Origin: Pseudomonadota bacterium
GTDB lineage: Bacteria; Pseudomonadota; Alphaproteobacteria; Caulobacterales; Caulobacteraceae
Direction: 5' to 3'
NCBI GenBank assembly: GCA_023451375.1
Contig: JAEXZS010000012.1
Coordinates: forward strand, 1-28,683
Length of the DNA stretch: 28,683 bases
Under the pieces are notes generated by a model, which was not told where the DNA came from, did no database searches, and saw only the letters and a list, made by a program, of their open reading frames with translations. Made by a program: the position numbers and the translations under genes. Of the stretch, positions 16,787 to 23,100 are shown one piece after another (the stretch's first letter is position 1; the number at the start of each line of letters is the position of its first letter).

Positions 16787-16848
16787 GTCCCCAGTGTCTC
16801 GCCTTTCGCGGCTTGGGGGTGTCGGAATATCCGTCTCCAGAGTCTCGC
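16787..16848. repeat. Imperfect 16-bp direct repeat, 46-bp period
   Basis: GTCCCCAGTGTCTCGC (16787-16802) and GTCTCCAGAGTCTCGC (16833-16848) differ at two positions. The pair lies just after the stop of the YkgJ-like gene (which ends at 16852) and far upstream of the SnoaL-like gene. It may be part of a dispersed intergenic repeat or a terminator region. No function is visible. Confidence 0.4.
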
Positions 16849-16851
16849 TTT

Positions 16852-17397
16852 TCACACCACCGCATAGCGGGCGACGACGCCGTCCGGCTGAAAGTCGTGC
16901 TCGGCCAGCTTGTCCAACGAGCGCAGGACGCGGGACAGGAAGTCGGCCGGGTCGCCTTCCTCCACCGCCGGGCGCAGCCAGTCGGTGACCACGGCGCGAG
17001 CGGGATAGGTTCCCACCGGCCCAGGCACGCTGAGGGCGACCTCGACGCCCTCGGCGATCCAGCCGGCGACGGTGATGAAGAAGTTTTCCGACGCCAGGAA
17101 GTCGCCAGGGCGGACGACGTATAGGGTGATGACGCCGTCCTCGACGCCGTCGGGGCGGACGATCACGCCGCTGCGGTCCGGCCGCCAGTCGTCGGACAGT
17201 TCGACCGCGCGCCACAGGCAGAACCAGACGCGGCAGGTAGGCGGTCGGATTTCGTGGACCGAGCAGCCGGCGCCGTCGACGCAGTAGGCGCACAGTTGGC
17301 CCGTCGGCTTGGCCAGTTCGGGCAGGTCCAGGGGAATGACGCGACAGCACTCGACGCAGCCGCCGCAGGTCCGGCCGGGGAGGAGCGGCAGGCTCAA
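16852..17397 (-). CDS. YkgJ-family cysteine cluster protein
   Basis: A 181-residue protein with an N-terminal block of nine cysteines (Cys11, 14, 17, 18, 36, 39, 45, 55, 60) in the order typical of the YkgJ/zinc- or iron-chelating cluster family: CGGCVECC, then CAYC, GC, RPPTCRVWFC. The remainder (61-181) is an alpha/beta region without further recognisable motifs. A metal-binding role is likely; the biological function is unknown. The start is TTG 17397, whose TTGA overlaps the stop of the small upstream gene, so the two are probably translationally coupled. No ATG exists before the cysteine block. Confidence 0.85.
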   Translation of the reverse strand: MSLPLLPGRTCGGCVECCRVIPLDLPELAKPTGQLCAYCVDGAGCSVHEIRPPTCRVWFCLWRAVELSDDWRPDRSGVIVRPDGVEDGVITLYVVRPGDFLASENFFITVAGWIAEGVEVALSVPGPVGTYPARAVVTDWLRPAVEEGDPADFLSRVLRSLDKLAEHDFQPDGVVARYAVV

Positions 17398-17621
17398 GCC
17401 TGGTCCAGATCGCGCTCGAGCCCGGCGATGCGGCGGTCCATGTCGGCGGTCATGGCCTGAAGCCGCGCCTTTTCCGACGCCATGTCGACCGGCGTACCGT
17501 CGTCGTAGGTCAGGGTCGCGCCCTTCTCGATCAGGTCCAGGCGGTAGAGGGCCGTGACGCGCTGAGCCCTGAACCGTTCCAGGGCCGCGGCGGCGGCGGG
17601 GTCGTCGTGCGCTTTGCTCAT
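17394..17621 (-). CDS. Small coiled-coil-like protein, 75 residues
   Basis: A short protein (MSKAHDDPAAAAALERFRAQ...) with Ala-rich and then charged, leucine-spaced helical segments (SEKARLQAMTADMDRRIAGLERDLDQ at the C-terminus), so likely mostly helical. It has no signal peptide or membrane segment, and I know no family for it. The frame is supported by the 4-base TTGA overlap with the YkgJ-like gene and by its position at the head of that pair. ATG 17621 is preferred; ATG 17639 would add six residues. The ribosome site is weak. Confidence 0.65.
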   Translation of the reverse strand: MSKAHDDPAAAAALERFRAQRVTALYRLDLIEKGATLTYDDGTPVDMASEKARLQAMTADMDRRIAGLERDLDQA

Positions 17622-17705
17622 CGCGTCGCTGTACCGCATCCCTGCGGCGGGGGAAAACCTGAGCCGGCGCTGAAACACGGACAGAATCCCTGTATTCACG
17701 GCGGG

Positions 17706-18671
17706 ATGATCCGGCGCTTTCCCATCCTCTATATCGCCGAGGCCGACGCGGAGCAGGCGGTGCTCTCTTCCGGCGTGCTGAGCCATCTGGTCGAGAGCCT
17801 GCCCAACGCCGCCTTCACGGTGGTGGGTTCGGCGGCGTCCGCGCCGCTGTTCACCGACACGCCGAGGCTGGCCCAGCTGCTGGTGCTGGAGCGCGAGGGT
17901 CATTTCGAATGGCTGGCGCTGTGGAACCAGGTGCGCGCGACGAAGTGGGGGTTGGTCGTGGACATGCGCGGGTCGGCCCTGTCGGGCAAGCTGCGGCGCC
18001 AGAAGCGCGCGGTGCGCGGCAAGGACCAGCCGGGGCTGCACGCCGTAGAGGCGGCGGCGCGGGTGCTGAAGCTGGAGCCGGACGAGACGCCGGCGCCCCG
18101 GCTGTACGTCGCGGACGAGACGATGGCCCAGGTGGAGGCGATGATCCCCGCAAGCGGCGGAGACGGACCGATCCTGGCGGTCGGGCCGGGCGTCGAATGG
18201 ATGGGCAAGCGCTGGCCCGCGGAACGCTACGCCAAGGTGGCGACCAAGCTGCTGGCCGAGGACGGGCCCCTGGCGGGCGGCCGGCTGATGATCGTGGGCG
18301 AGGAGATCGACCGCGAGGCGGCGCACACCATCCGCTACGCTGTGCCCCGGGCGCGGGTGATCGAGCTTCAGGGCCGGCTGACCCGGTTGCAGACGGCGGC
18401 GGCGCTGTCGAAGGCGGCGCTGTACGTCGGGGCGGATTCGATCTGGACCCAGCTGGCGGTGGCGGCGGGGACGCCGGTGATCGCCGTGTTCGGGCCCTCG
18501 GACGAGGCGACGCGCGGACCCTGGAAAGGCGTGGCGGTGCGCGGGCCGCGCAGCTTCGAGGAGTTCAAAAAGCTGGACCCGAACCTGAACCAGGCGATCC
18601 AGCACATGATGGACCTGCCGTGGGAGCGGGTGCTGAAGACGGCGCAGAAGGTGCTGAGGGAGCGGGGTTAA
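17706..18671 (+). CDS. Glycosyltransferase family 9 (heptosyltransferase-like) protein
   Basis: A 321-residue protein with the two-domain GT-B outline of family 9. The N-terminal domain has RFPILYIAEADAEQAVLSSGVLSHL, GSAASAPLF and YDLVVDMRGS-like WGLVVDMRGS (81-90). The C-terminal domain has ILAVGPGVEWMGKRWPAERYAKVA (156-179) and YVGADSIWTQLAVAAGTPVIAVFGPSDE (240-267). In heptosyltransferases the last motif normally reads ADTGPMHLA; here SIWTQ replaces it. The expected role is sugar transfer in envelope polysaccharide synthesis at the inner membrane, but donor and acceptor are uncertain. ATG 17706 is the first ATG at the start of the conserved strand. The gene is isolated from any LPS cluster. 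Confidence 0.82.
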   Translation: MIRRFPILYIAEADAEQAVLSSGVLSHLVESLPNAAFTVVGSAASAPLFTDTPRLAQLLVLEREGHFEWLALWNQVRATKWGLVVDMRGSALSGKLRRQKRAVRGKDQPGLHAVEAAARVLKLEPDETPAPRLYVADETMAQVEAMIPASGGDGPILAVGPGVEWMGKRWPAERYAKVATKLLAEDGPLAGGRLMIVGEEIDREAAHTIRYAVPRARVIELQGRLTRLQTAAALSKAALYVGADSIWTQLAVAAGTPVIAVFGPSDEATRGPWKGVAVRGPRSFEEFKKLDPNLNQAIQHMMDLPWERVLKTAQKVLRERG

Positions 18672-18686
18672 GCCCCTCGTTTCCGC

Positions 18687-18809
18687 TCATCCCGGCGAAG
18701 GCCGGGACCCAGTTCTTTCGTTCGCGAGTGAGCCGCCGGGATCCAACATGGTCGCCCGCTCAAAGACCGCATCGCCCAAAGCACTGGGTCCCGGCTTTCG
18801 CCGGGATGA
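18687..18809. repeat. REP-like inverted doublet (two CCCGGC hairpins)
   Basis: A 27-base arm at 18687-18713 (TCATCCCGGCGAAGGCCGGG...CCAGT) returns in reverse complement at 18783-18809 with one mismatch. Each arm contains its own hairpin: CCCGGC-GAAG-GCCGGG (18691-18706) and CCCGGC-TTTC-GCCGGG (18791-18806). This sequence, whose translation gives the familiar spurious peptides IPAKAGTQ and WVPAFAGMT, is a dispersed extragenic palindrome of alphaproteobacteria. Here the head-to-head pair fills the gap between the glycosyltransferase and dihydroorotase genes and could act as terminator and mRNA stabiliser. Confidence 0.85.
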
Positions 18810-18859
18810 CCGGGAATGTAGTAGTCCTGTCCGAACCTCGCCGTGCAAGGAAGCCCCCC

Positions 18860-20191
18860 ATGACCCAGACCTATGACCTGATCGTGCGCGGCGGCGAGGT
18901 GGCGAACCATGCCGGGCGCGGGATGGCGGACGTCGGGGTGATCGACGGCAAGATCGCCTTCATCGGGGACCTGTCGCAGGCCTCGGCGGGAGAGGTGTTC
19001 GACGCCGGCGGCCTGACGGTGCTGCCCGGGGTGATCGACACCCAGGTCCACTTCCGCGAACCGGGTCTGGAGTGGAAGGAAGACCTGGAGACCGGATCGC
19101 GCGCGGCCGCGCTGGGCGGGGTGGTGGCGGTGTTCGAGATGCCGAACACCAATCCGAACACGACCGACTCGGACACCATGGCCGACAAGCTGGCGCGCGC
19201 CCGGGACCGGATGTGGACGGACCACGCCTTCTACGTCGGGGGCACGCACGAGAACGCGGACCACCTGGGCGAGCTGGAGCGGCTGCCCGGCTGTTGCGGC
19301 GTCAAGGTGTTCATGGGCGCCTCGACCGGCGACCTGCTGATCGCCGACGACGACGGGGTGCGCAAGGTGCTGTCGAACGTCCGTCGCCGCGCCACCTTCC
19401 ACTCCGAGGACGAGTACCGGCTGGCCGATCGCCGCAACCTGGCCCGCACCGGCGACTGGACGAGCCACCCCGAGGTGCGCGACGCCGAGAGCGCCATCAT
19501 GTCCACCCGACGGCTGGTCGGCCTGGCGAAGGAGACGGGGGCCCGCATCCACGTGCTGCACGTCACGACGCGGGACGAGATGGAGTTCCTGCGCTTCCAC
19601 AAGGATGTAGCCACGGTCGAGATCACGCCGCAGCACCTGACCCTGATCGCGCCCGAAGCCTATCAGCGCCTGGGCGCCTATGCGCAGATGAACCCGCCGA
19701 TCCGGTCGCAGGAGCATGTCGACGCCCTGTGGCTGTGGGGCATGCAGCAGGGCGTCGCCGACGTGCTGGGCTCCGACCACGCGCCGCATACAAAGGAGGA
19801 GAAGGCCAGGCCCTATCCGGCGTCTCCGTCAGGCATGCCCGGGGTGCAGACCCTGGTTCCGGTGATGCTGACCCATGTGGCGAACGGGCGGCTGTCGCTG
19901 GAGAGGTTCATCGACCTGACCTCGGGCGGAGCGCAGCGGGTGTTCGGCACGGCGAACAAGGGGCGCATGGCCGTCAGCTACGACGCCGACCTGACCATCG
20001 TCGACCTGAAGGCGAAGCGGACCATTTCCCACGACCAGCAGGCGACGCGCTGCGGCTGGACCCCCTTCGACGGCTTCCAGGCGACCGGCTGGCCGATGGC
20101 GACCGTCGTGCGGGGCCGCGTGGTGATGAAGGACGGCGAACTGATCGGATCGGCGCACGGGCGTCCGGTGCGGTTCATGGAGACGCTGTGA
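18860..20191 (+). CDS. pyrC: Dihydroorotase-family (class I-like) cyclic amidohydrolase
   Basis: A 443-residue dihydroorotase/allantoinase-type amidohydrolase. Landmarks: DLIVRGGEVANHAG, PGVIDTQVHFREPGLEWKEDL (57-76), EMPNTNPNT, the carbamylated-lysine motif GVKVFMGAS with Lys149, His181 in FHSED, HVLHVTT (231-237), and SDHAPHTKEEK with Asp306. The canonical enzyme has D-x-H-x-H at the first motif; here the first His is Gln62 (DTQVH). Dihydroorotase converts carbamoyl-aspartate to dihydroorotate in pyrimidine synthesis. No pyrB is nearby, so this may be a second, specialised member. AAGGAAG lies 6 bases before ATG 18860. The symbol is tentative. Confidence 0.85.
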   Translation: MTQTYDLIVRGGEVANHAGRGMADVGVIDGKIAFIGDLSQASAGEVFDAGGLTVLPGVIDTQVHFREPGLEWKEDLETGSRAAALGGVVAVFEMPNTNPNTTDSDTMADKLARARDRMWTDHAFYVGGTHENADHLGELERLPGCCGVKVFMGASTGDLLIADDDGVRKVLSNVRRRATFHSEDEYRLADRRNLARTGDWTSHPEVRDAESAIMSTRRLVGLAKETGARIHVLHVTTRDEMEFLRFHKDVATVEITPQHLTLIAPEAYQRLGAYAQMNPPIRSQEHVDALWLWGMQQGVADVLGSDHAPHTKEEKARPYPASPSGMPGVQTLVPVMLTHVANGRLSLERFIDLTSGGAQRVFGTANKGRMAVSYDADLTIVDLKAKRTISHDQQATRCGWTPFDGFQATGWPMATVVRGRVVMKDGELIGSAHGRPVRFMETL

Positions 20192-20201
20192 GCAAGCTTC
20201 T

Positions 20202-20225
20202 GTCCGCACCGCGTGAGCGGCGGAC
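20202..20225. terminator. Hairpin downstream of the dihydroorotase gene
   Basis: GTCCGC (20202-20207) pairs with GCGGAC (20220-20225). An alternative fold nests CCGC/GCGG around a GTGA loop with a two-base bulge. It lies in the 76-base gap between the dihydroorotase and dehydrogenase genes. No T-run follows, so it may end or attenuate transcription only weakly. Confidence 0.3.
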
Positions 20226-20267
20226 GCACGATCCGATCCGCACCCGATCCTCAGGTCAAGCTAGAGG

Positions 20268-21023
20268 ATGACGGAGGTGGGGAGGGACGATGGCGGCGAC
20301 CGGCCGGCGCTTGGCCTGATCGGCTACGGGGCCTTCGGGCGGCTGACGGCGCGGCATCTTTCGGCGTGGTTCGACATCCTCGCTCACGATCCCGCGGCGA
20401 CGCAGGGGGATGACGCGGCGACGCTCGTGTCGCTGGAGGAAGCGGCCGCCGGCCCGACGGTGGTTCTCGCCGTGCCCGTCGAGGTCCTGGAGGCCACGCT
20501 GGAGGCGATCCGGCCGCACCTGAGAGCCGATGCGCTGGTGATCGACGTGGGGTCGGTGAAGGTGAAGCCGGCGCGGCTGATGGGCGAGAGGTTGCCCGAT
20601 GGCGTGCGGATCGTCGGAACCCATCCGCTGTTCGGACCGCAGAGCGCCAAGGACGGGGTGGCGGGGCTGCGGATCGCCGTCTGCGAGGTGCGCGGGTCCA
20701 AGGACGCGCGGCGCGTCGCCGCCTTCTGCCGTCGCGCGCTGAAGCTGAAGGTGTTTCAGGTCAGTCCCGAGGATCACGACCGCGAGGCGGCGACGGTGCA
20801 GGGTCTGACCCATCTGATCGCGCGCGTCCTGCTGGCCATGGAGCCCCTGCCGACGCGCATGACCACGGCCAGCTTCGAGCGGCTGATGCAGGCGGTCGAC
20901 ATGGTGCGCCACGACAGCCCGGCGGTGTTCCGCGCCATCGAACGCGACAATCCCTTCGCCGCCGAGGTGCGCGAGCGGTTCTTCGCCCTGGCCGAAGCGG
21001 CGCGCGGCGAACTGGATCACTGA
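20268..21023 (+). CDS. Prephenate/arogenate dehydrogenase family protein
   Basis: A 251-residue NAD(P)-dependent dehydrogenase. The Rossmann motif is LGLIGYGAFGRL (15-26); then come VVLAVPVEVL (65-74), IDVGSVKVKPARLM (92-105), and the family-defining GTHPLFGPQSAKDG (117-130) with the catalytic His119. A helical C-terminal dimerisation domain follows (QGLTHLIARVLLAMEPLP). The expected reaction is oxidative decarboxylation of prephenate or arogenate in tyrosine synthesis; which substrate is used is not evident. No other aromatic-pathway gene is near. The start is ATG 20268, though GTG 20277 is possible. Its 3' end overlaps the natural end of the convergent hydrolase by 7 bases. Confidence 0.85.
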   Translation: MTEVGRDDGGDRPALGLIGYGAFGRLTARHLSAWFDILAHDPAATQGDDAATLVSLEEAAAGPTVVLAVPVEVLEATLEAIRPHLRADALVIDVGSVKVKPARLMGERLPDGVRIVGTHPLFGPQSAKDGVAGLRIAVCEVRGSKDARRVAAFCRRALKLKVFQVSPEDHDREAATVQGLTHLIARVLLAMEPLPTRMTTASFERLMQAVDMVRHDSPAVFRAIERDNPFAAEVRERFFALAEAARGELDH

Positions 21024-21959
21024 GCAGGGGGATTGGCCCGGATAAAGGCGGCGACGTCGGCGACGACGCCCGACGCCCGACGCCAGCGGCAGGTCCGGGT
21101 CGGCGTAGACGGCGATGTTGGAAGCGCGGTCGGCGGGCGCCGGCTTGAGGACGTGATTGACGCCGTCCCACAGCTTCAGCGTCGCCTCGGGATCGGCGGC
21201 GGCGAGCGCTTGGGCGTCCGGAACGCCGACCTGGATGTCGGTGGTCCCCTGGCCGATGAAGACCGGGCCGTCGTATGCGGCGACGAGGGCGGCGGGATCG
21301 AGGGGCAGCCAGGAGATCAGATACGGCTGGACCGACGGGCGGAACAGGGCGGCGAGGGCGGCCGGCGGGTCCGCGACGACGCGGCCGGCCTCAAGCTCCG
21401 CCAGCGTGTCGTAGGCCTGGGACTTGAGCGGCTCGGGCACGGCGGCCAGCTGCTCGCGCAGCACCACGCCCGCGGGACGGCCCGCCCCGGACAGCAGGAC
21501 CAGACCACAGATGGTGTCGTCGCCGCCCTCGACGGCCCTCAGGGCGATCAGGGCGCCTTCGCTGTGGCCGATCAGCCAGGCGCAGGGACGGCCGGTCAGG
21601 CGCGCGGCCTCGGCGGCCCAGGCGCGGGCGTCGGCGACGTAGTGGTCGAAGCGCAGCTTGGATTCGTCAAAGCCGGCGGCGGCGCTCCGGCCGACGCCGC
21701 GCTTGTCGATGCGAAGGGTGGCGATTCCCTCCGCCGACAGCCCCTCGGCCAGCAGGCGGTAGGTCGAGGCGCGGATCGCCGGCGCCTGGTTCCCGTCGCG
21801 GTCGGTGGGGCCGGACCCGGGCAGGATGACGGCGACGGCCGAGGCGTCCCCCTCGGGGGTCAGCAGGGTCCCGGACAAGGGCGCGGGCTCAGCCGGGAGG
21901 GACACGTCGGTCGAGACGGGGGCGAGGGCCAGGGCGGCCGCGAGGCTCAGGGTCAGCAT
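21017..21959 (-). CDS. Secreted alpha/beta hydrolase with a 3' frameshift
   Basis: A serine hydrolase with a short Sec signal (MLTLSLAAALALAPVS). It has the oxyanion region VILPGSGPTDRDG, IDKRGVGRS, nucleophile Ser133 in GHSEG, and acid/base candidates Asp241 (GTTDIQV) and His269 (GVNHVLK). The catalytic core is intact. Near residue 297 the frame is displaced by a heptamer present in three copies (21064-21084). With two copies the protein would end VVADVAAFIRANPPAQ at TGA 21019-21017, a normal ending for the family and about 311 residues. As read, translation continues through the opposite strand of the dehydrogenase gene to 20256 (567 residues). GGAG lies 8 bases before ATG 21959. Substrate unknown. 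Confidence 0.8.
21064..21084. repeat. Three tandem copies of the heptamer CGACGCC
   Basis: CGACGCC is repeated three times without mismatch (21064-21070, 21071-21077, 21078-21084) inside the 3' end of the alpha/beta hydrolase gene. Seven is not a multiple of three, so each gain or loss of a copy changes the reading frame. Two copies restore the expected C-terminus. Confidence 0.9.
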
Positions 21960-21983
21960 GGTCGGGTCTCCGTCAGGAAGGGT

Positions 21984-22664
21984 TCAGAAGGGCTGCCGGT
22001 CGGGATCGCTGCGCCAGACGCGCCAGCTCTCGAACACGGGCCAGATCGCGGCGACCAGGATCAGCACGGGCATGGCGATCGAAGCCGCGGGCTGGGGCGC
22101 GATCGGCGCCGCCACGATCAGGCCCAGGCCGATCCAAAAGAACAGCCGGCCCGCCAGGCGGTTGGACCGGTCCCAGGCGAGACGGCTTTTATAGCTCCAG
22201 GGCGTGCGGACGCCGACGACCGGGTTGGGGCCGACGCGGCCGAGGCCGCCGCCGACCAGGGCGAGGATTAGGCCGGTCAGGGCCATGGCCCAGCCGATCG
22301 CGGGCGGCGCTCCGGTCGTCAGGGCGCCGACGGTGAACCACAGGATCAGGCCGGTGACCCCGCCGATGGAAAGCAGCGACACCAGCTGCCCCATGCGCAG
22401 GCTGCGTCGGCGGGCCGCTTCCTCGGCCTTCTCCGCGTGCCAGCCCATCATGCCGGCGGTGATCGCCGTCATGACCGCCATGAAGCCGAGCAGCACGGCC
22501 AACTCGTTGCGGTCACCCCAGCGATTCACCTCGCCCTGGGTATTGAACTGCATGGGGTAGGCGACGTCCGGCGCGCGCATGGCGACCCACAGCGCCATGG
22601 CCAGGATCACCACGGTCGTGACCACGGTGGCGACATCAAGCAGGGTGAAGCGATAGGTCTTCAT
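21984..22664 (-). CDS. sdpI: SdpI-family membrane protein
   Basis: A 226-residue polytopic membrane protein with about six helices (roughly 8-28, 55-73, 93-114, 121-141, 171-189, 193-211). The N-terminal part matches DUF1648 (PMQFNTQGEVNRWGDRNE). The C-terminal part carries the SdpI signature GPNPVVGVRTPWSYKSRLAWDRSNRLAGRLFF (145-176). In Bacillus subtilis SdpI gives immunity to the SdpC toxin and sequesters the repressor SdpR. The start ATG overlaps the stop of the upstream ArsR-type gene as ATGA, the same sdpRI arrangement. No SdpC-like toxin gene is in the window, so the role may be envelope-stress signalling or immunity to a foreign toxin. Confidence 0.88.
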   Translation of the reverse strand: MKTYRFTLLDVATVVTTVVILAMALWVAMRAPDVAYPMQFNTQGEVNRWGDRNELAVLLGFMAVMTAITAGMMGWHAEKAEEAARRRSLRMGQLVSLLSIGGVTGLILWFTVGALTTGAPPAIGWAMALTGLILALVGGGLGRVGPNPVVGVRTPWSYKSRLAWDRSNRLAGRLFFWIGLGLIVAAPIAPQPAASIAMPVLILVAAIWPVFESWRVWRSDPDRQPF

Positions 22665-22969
22665 TTGGGCGTCTCCTGCGGCTTGAGGGGGGCGGGGGCG
22701 TCCGCGCGGCTTCCGGCGCCGGCGATGTCCATCAGGAAGGCCATGGCCTCCTCGACGGCGGAGATCTCCAGCCGGTAGCGGATGGTCTGGCCCTGGCGCT
22801 CTGGACTGACCAGGCCGGCCTCCTTCAGCGCGTTGAGGTGGCCGGTGATGGTGGGCCAGCTCATGTCGAAGGCGGCGGCGATGTCGCCCGAGGCGAGCGG
22901 CCCGGCGCGCAGCATGGCGATGATGCGACGACGCACCGGATGCGACAGGGCCTTGAACAGAATGTTCAT
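22661..22969 (-). CDS. sdpR: ArsR-type repressor, SdpR-like
   Basis: A 102-residue winged-helix regulator. The N-terminus MNILFKALSHPVRRRIIAML is typical of the autorepressor subgroup. The recognition region is DIAAAFDMSWPTITGHLNALKEAGLV (29-54), followed by the wing ERQGQTIRYRLE. It lacks the metal-binding cysteine box of the ArsR/SmtB sensors, which agrees with an SdpR-type protein controlled by its membrane partner. I chose ATG 22969; an in-frame extension to 23026 would cross the promoter palindrome and is not credible. It is the first gene of a two-gene operon with sdpI (ATGA overlap). A perfect palindrome lies 14 bases upstream of the start. Confidence 0.9.
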   Translation of the reverse strand: MNILFKALSHPVRRRIIAMLRAGPLASGDIAAAFDMSWPTITGHLNALKEAGLVSPERQGQTIRYRLEISAVEEAMAFLMDIAGAGSRADAPAPLKPQETPK

Positions 22970-22983
22970 AGGCGTATCCCTAA

Positions 22984-22999
22984 TTAGGAGTTCTCCTAA
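22984..22999. promoter_or_regulatory. Palindromic operator TTAGGAGTTCTCCTAA at the sdpR promoter
   Basis: Two perfect 7-bp arms (TTAGGAG/CTCCTAA) flank TT. The site lies 14 bases before the sdpR start codon and is directly preceded by the AT-rich TAATTA, where a promoter is expected. ArsR-type repressors bind such short palindromes and usually repress their own operon, so this is the natural SdpR operator. It is 101 bases from the TonB receptor start and might affect it too. Confidence 0.65.
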
Positions 23000-23041
23000 A
23001 TGCAAGACTGCAGCGCGGTGTCGCATCTGACCGGCTCGTCA

Positions 23042-23058
23042 TTGCAAAGCAGTCGCAA
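23042..23058. promoter_or_regulatory. Fur-like palindrome upstream of the TonB receptor
   Basis: TTGCAAAGCAGTCGCAA has dyad symmetry TTGCnA-N5-TnGCAA. It lies 42 bases before the receptor start. Its TTGC...GCAA outline resembles sites I associate with Fur-family regulators in alphaproteobacteria, and an iron-uptake gene is the expected target. By-eye match; moderate to low certainty. Confidence 0.35.
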
Positions 23059-23100
23059 CAGGGCGTAGAGAGCGCGCTTCTTCTCCTCCCTGAGAATGCG

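Noticed and set aside
18720..18860. Possible short protein reading IPAKAGTQ...WVPAFAGMT before the dihydroorotase
   Set aside because: This is the well-known spurious translation of the REP-like hairpin, not a gene.
20256..21016. Extension of the hydrolase frame by about 250 residues beyond its expected end
   Set aside because: It is antisense to the prephenate-dehydrogenase-family gene and arises from the heptamer frameshift; its composition is that of shadow sequence. I treat it as non-native protein, though it may be translated.
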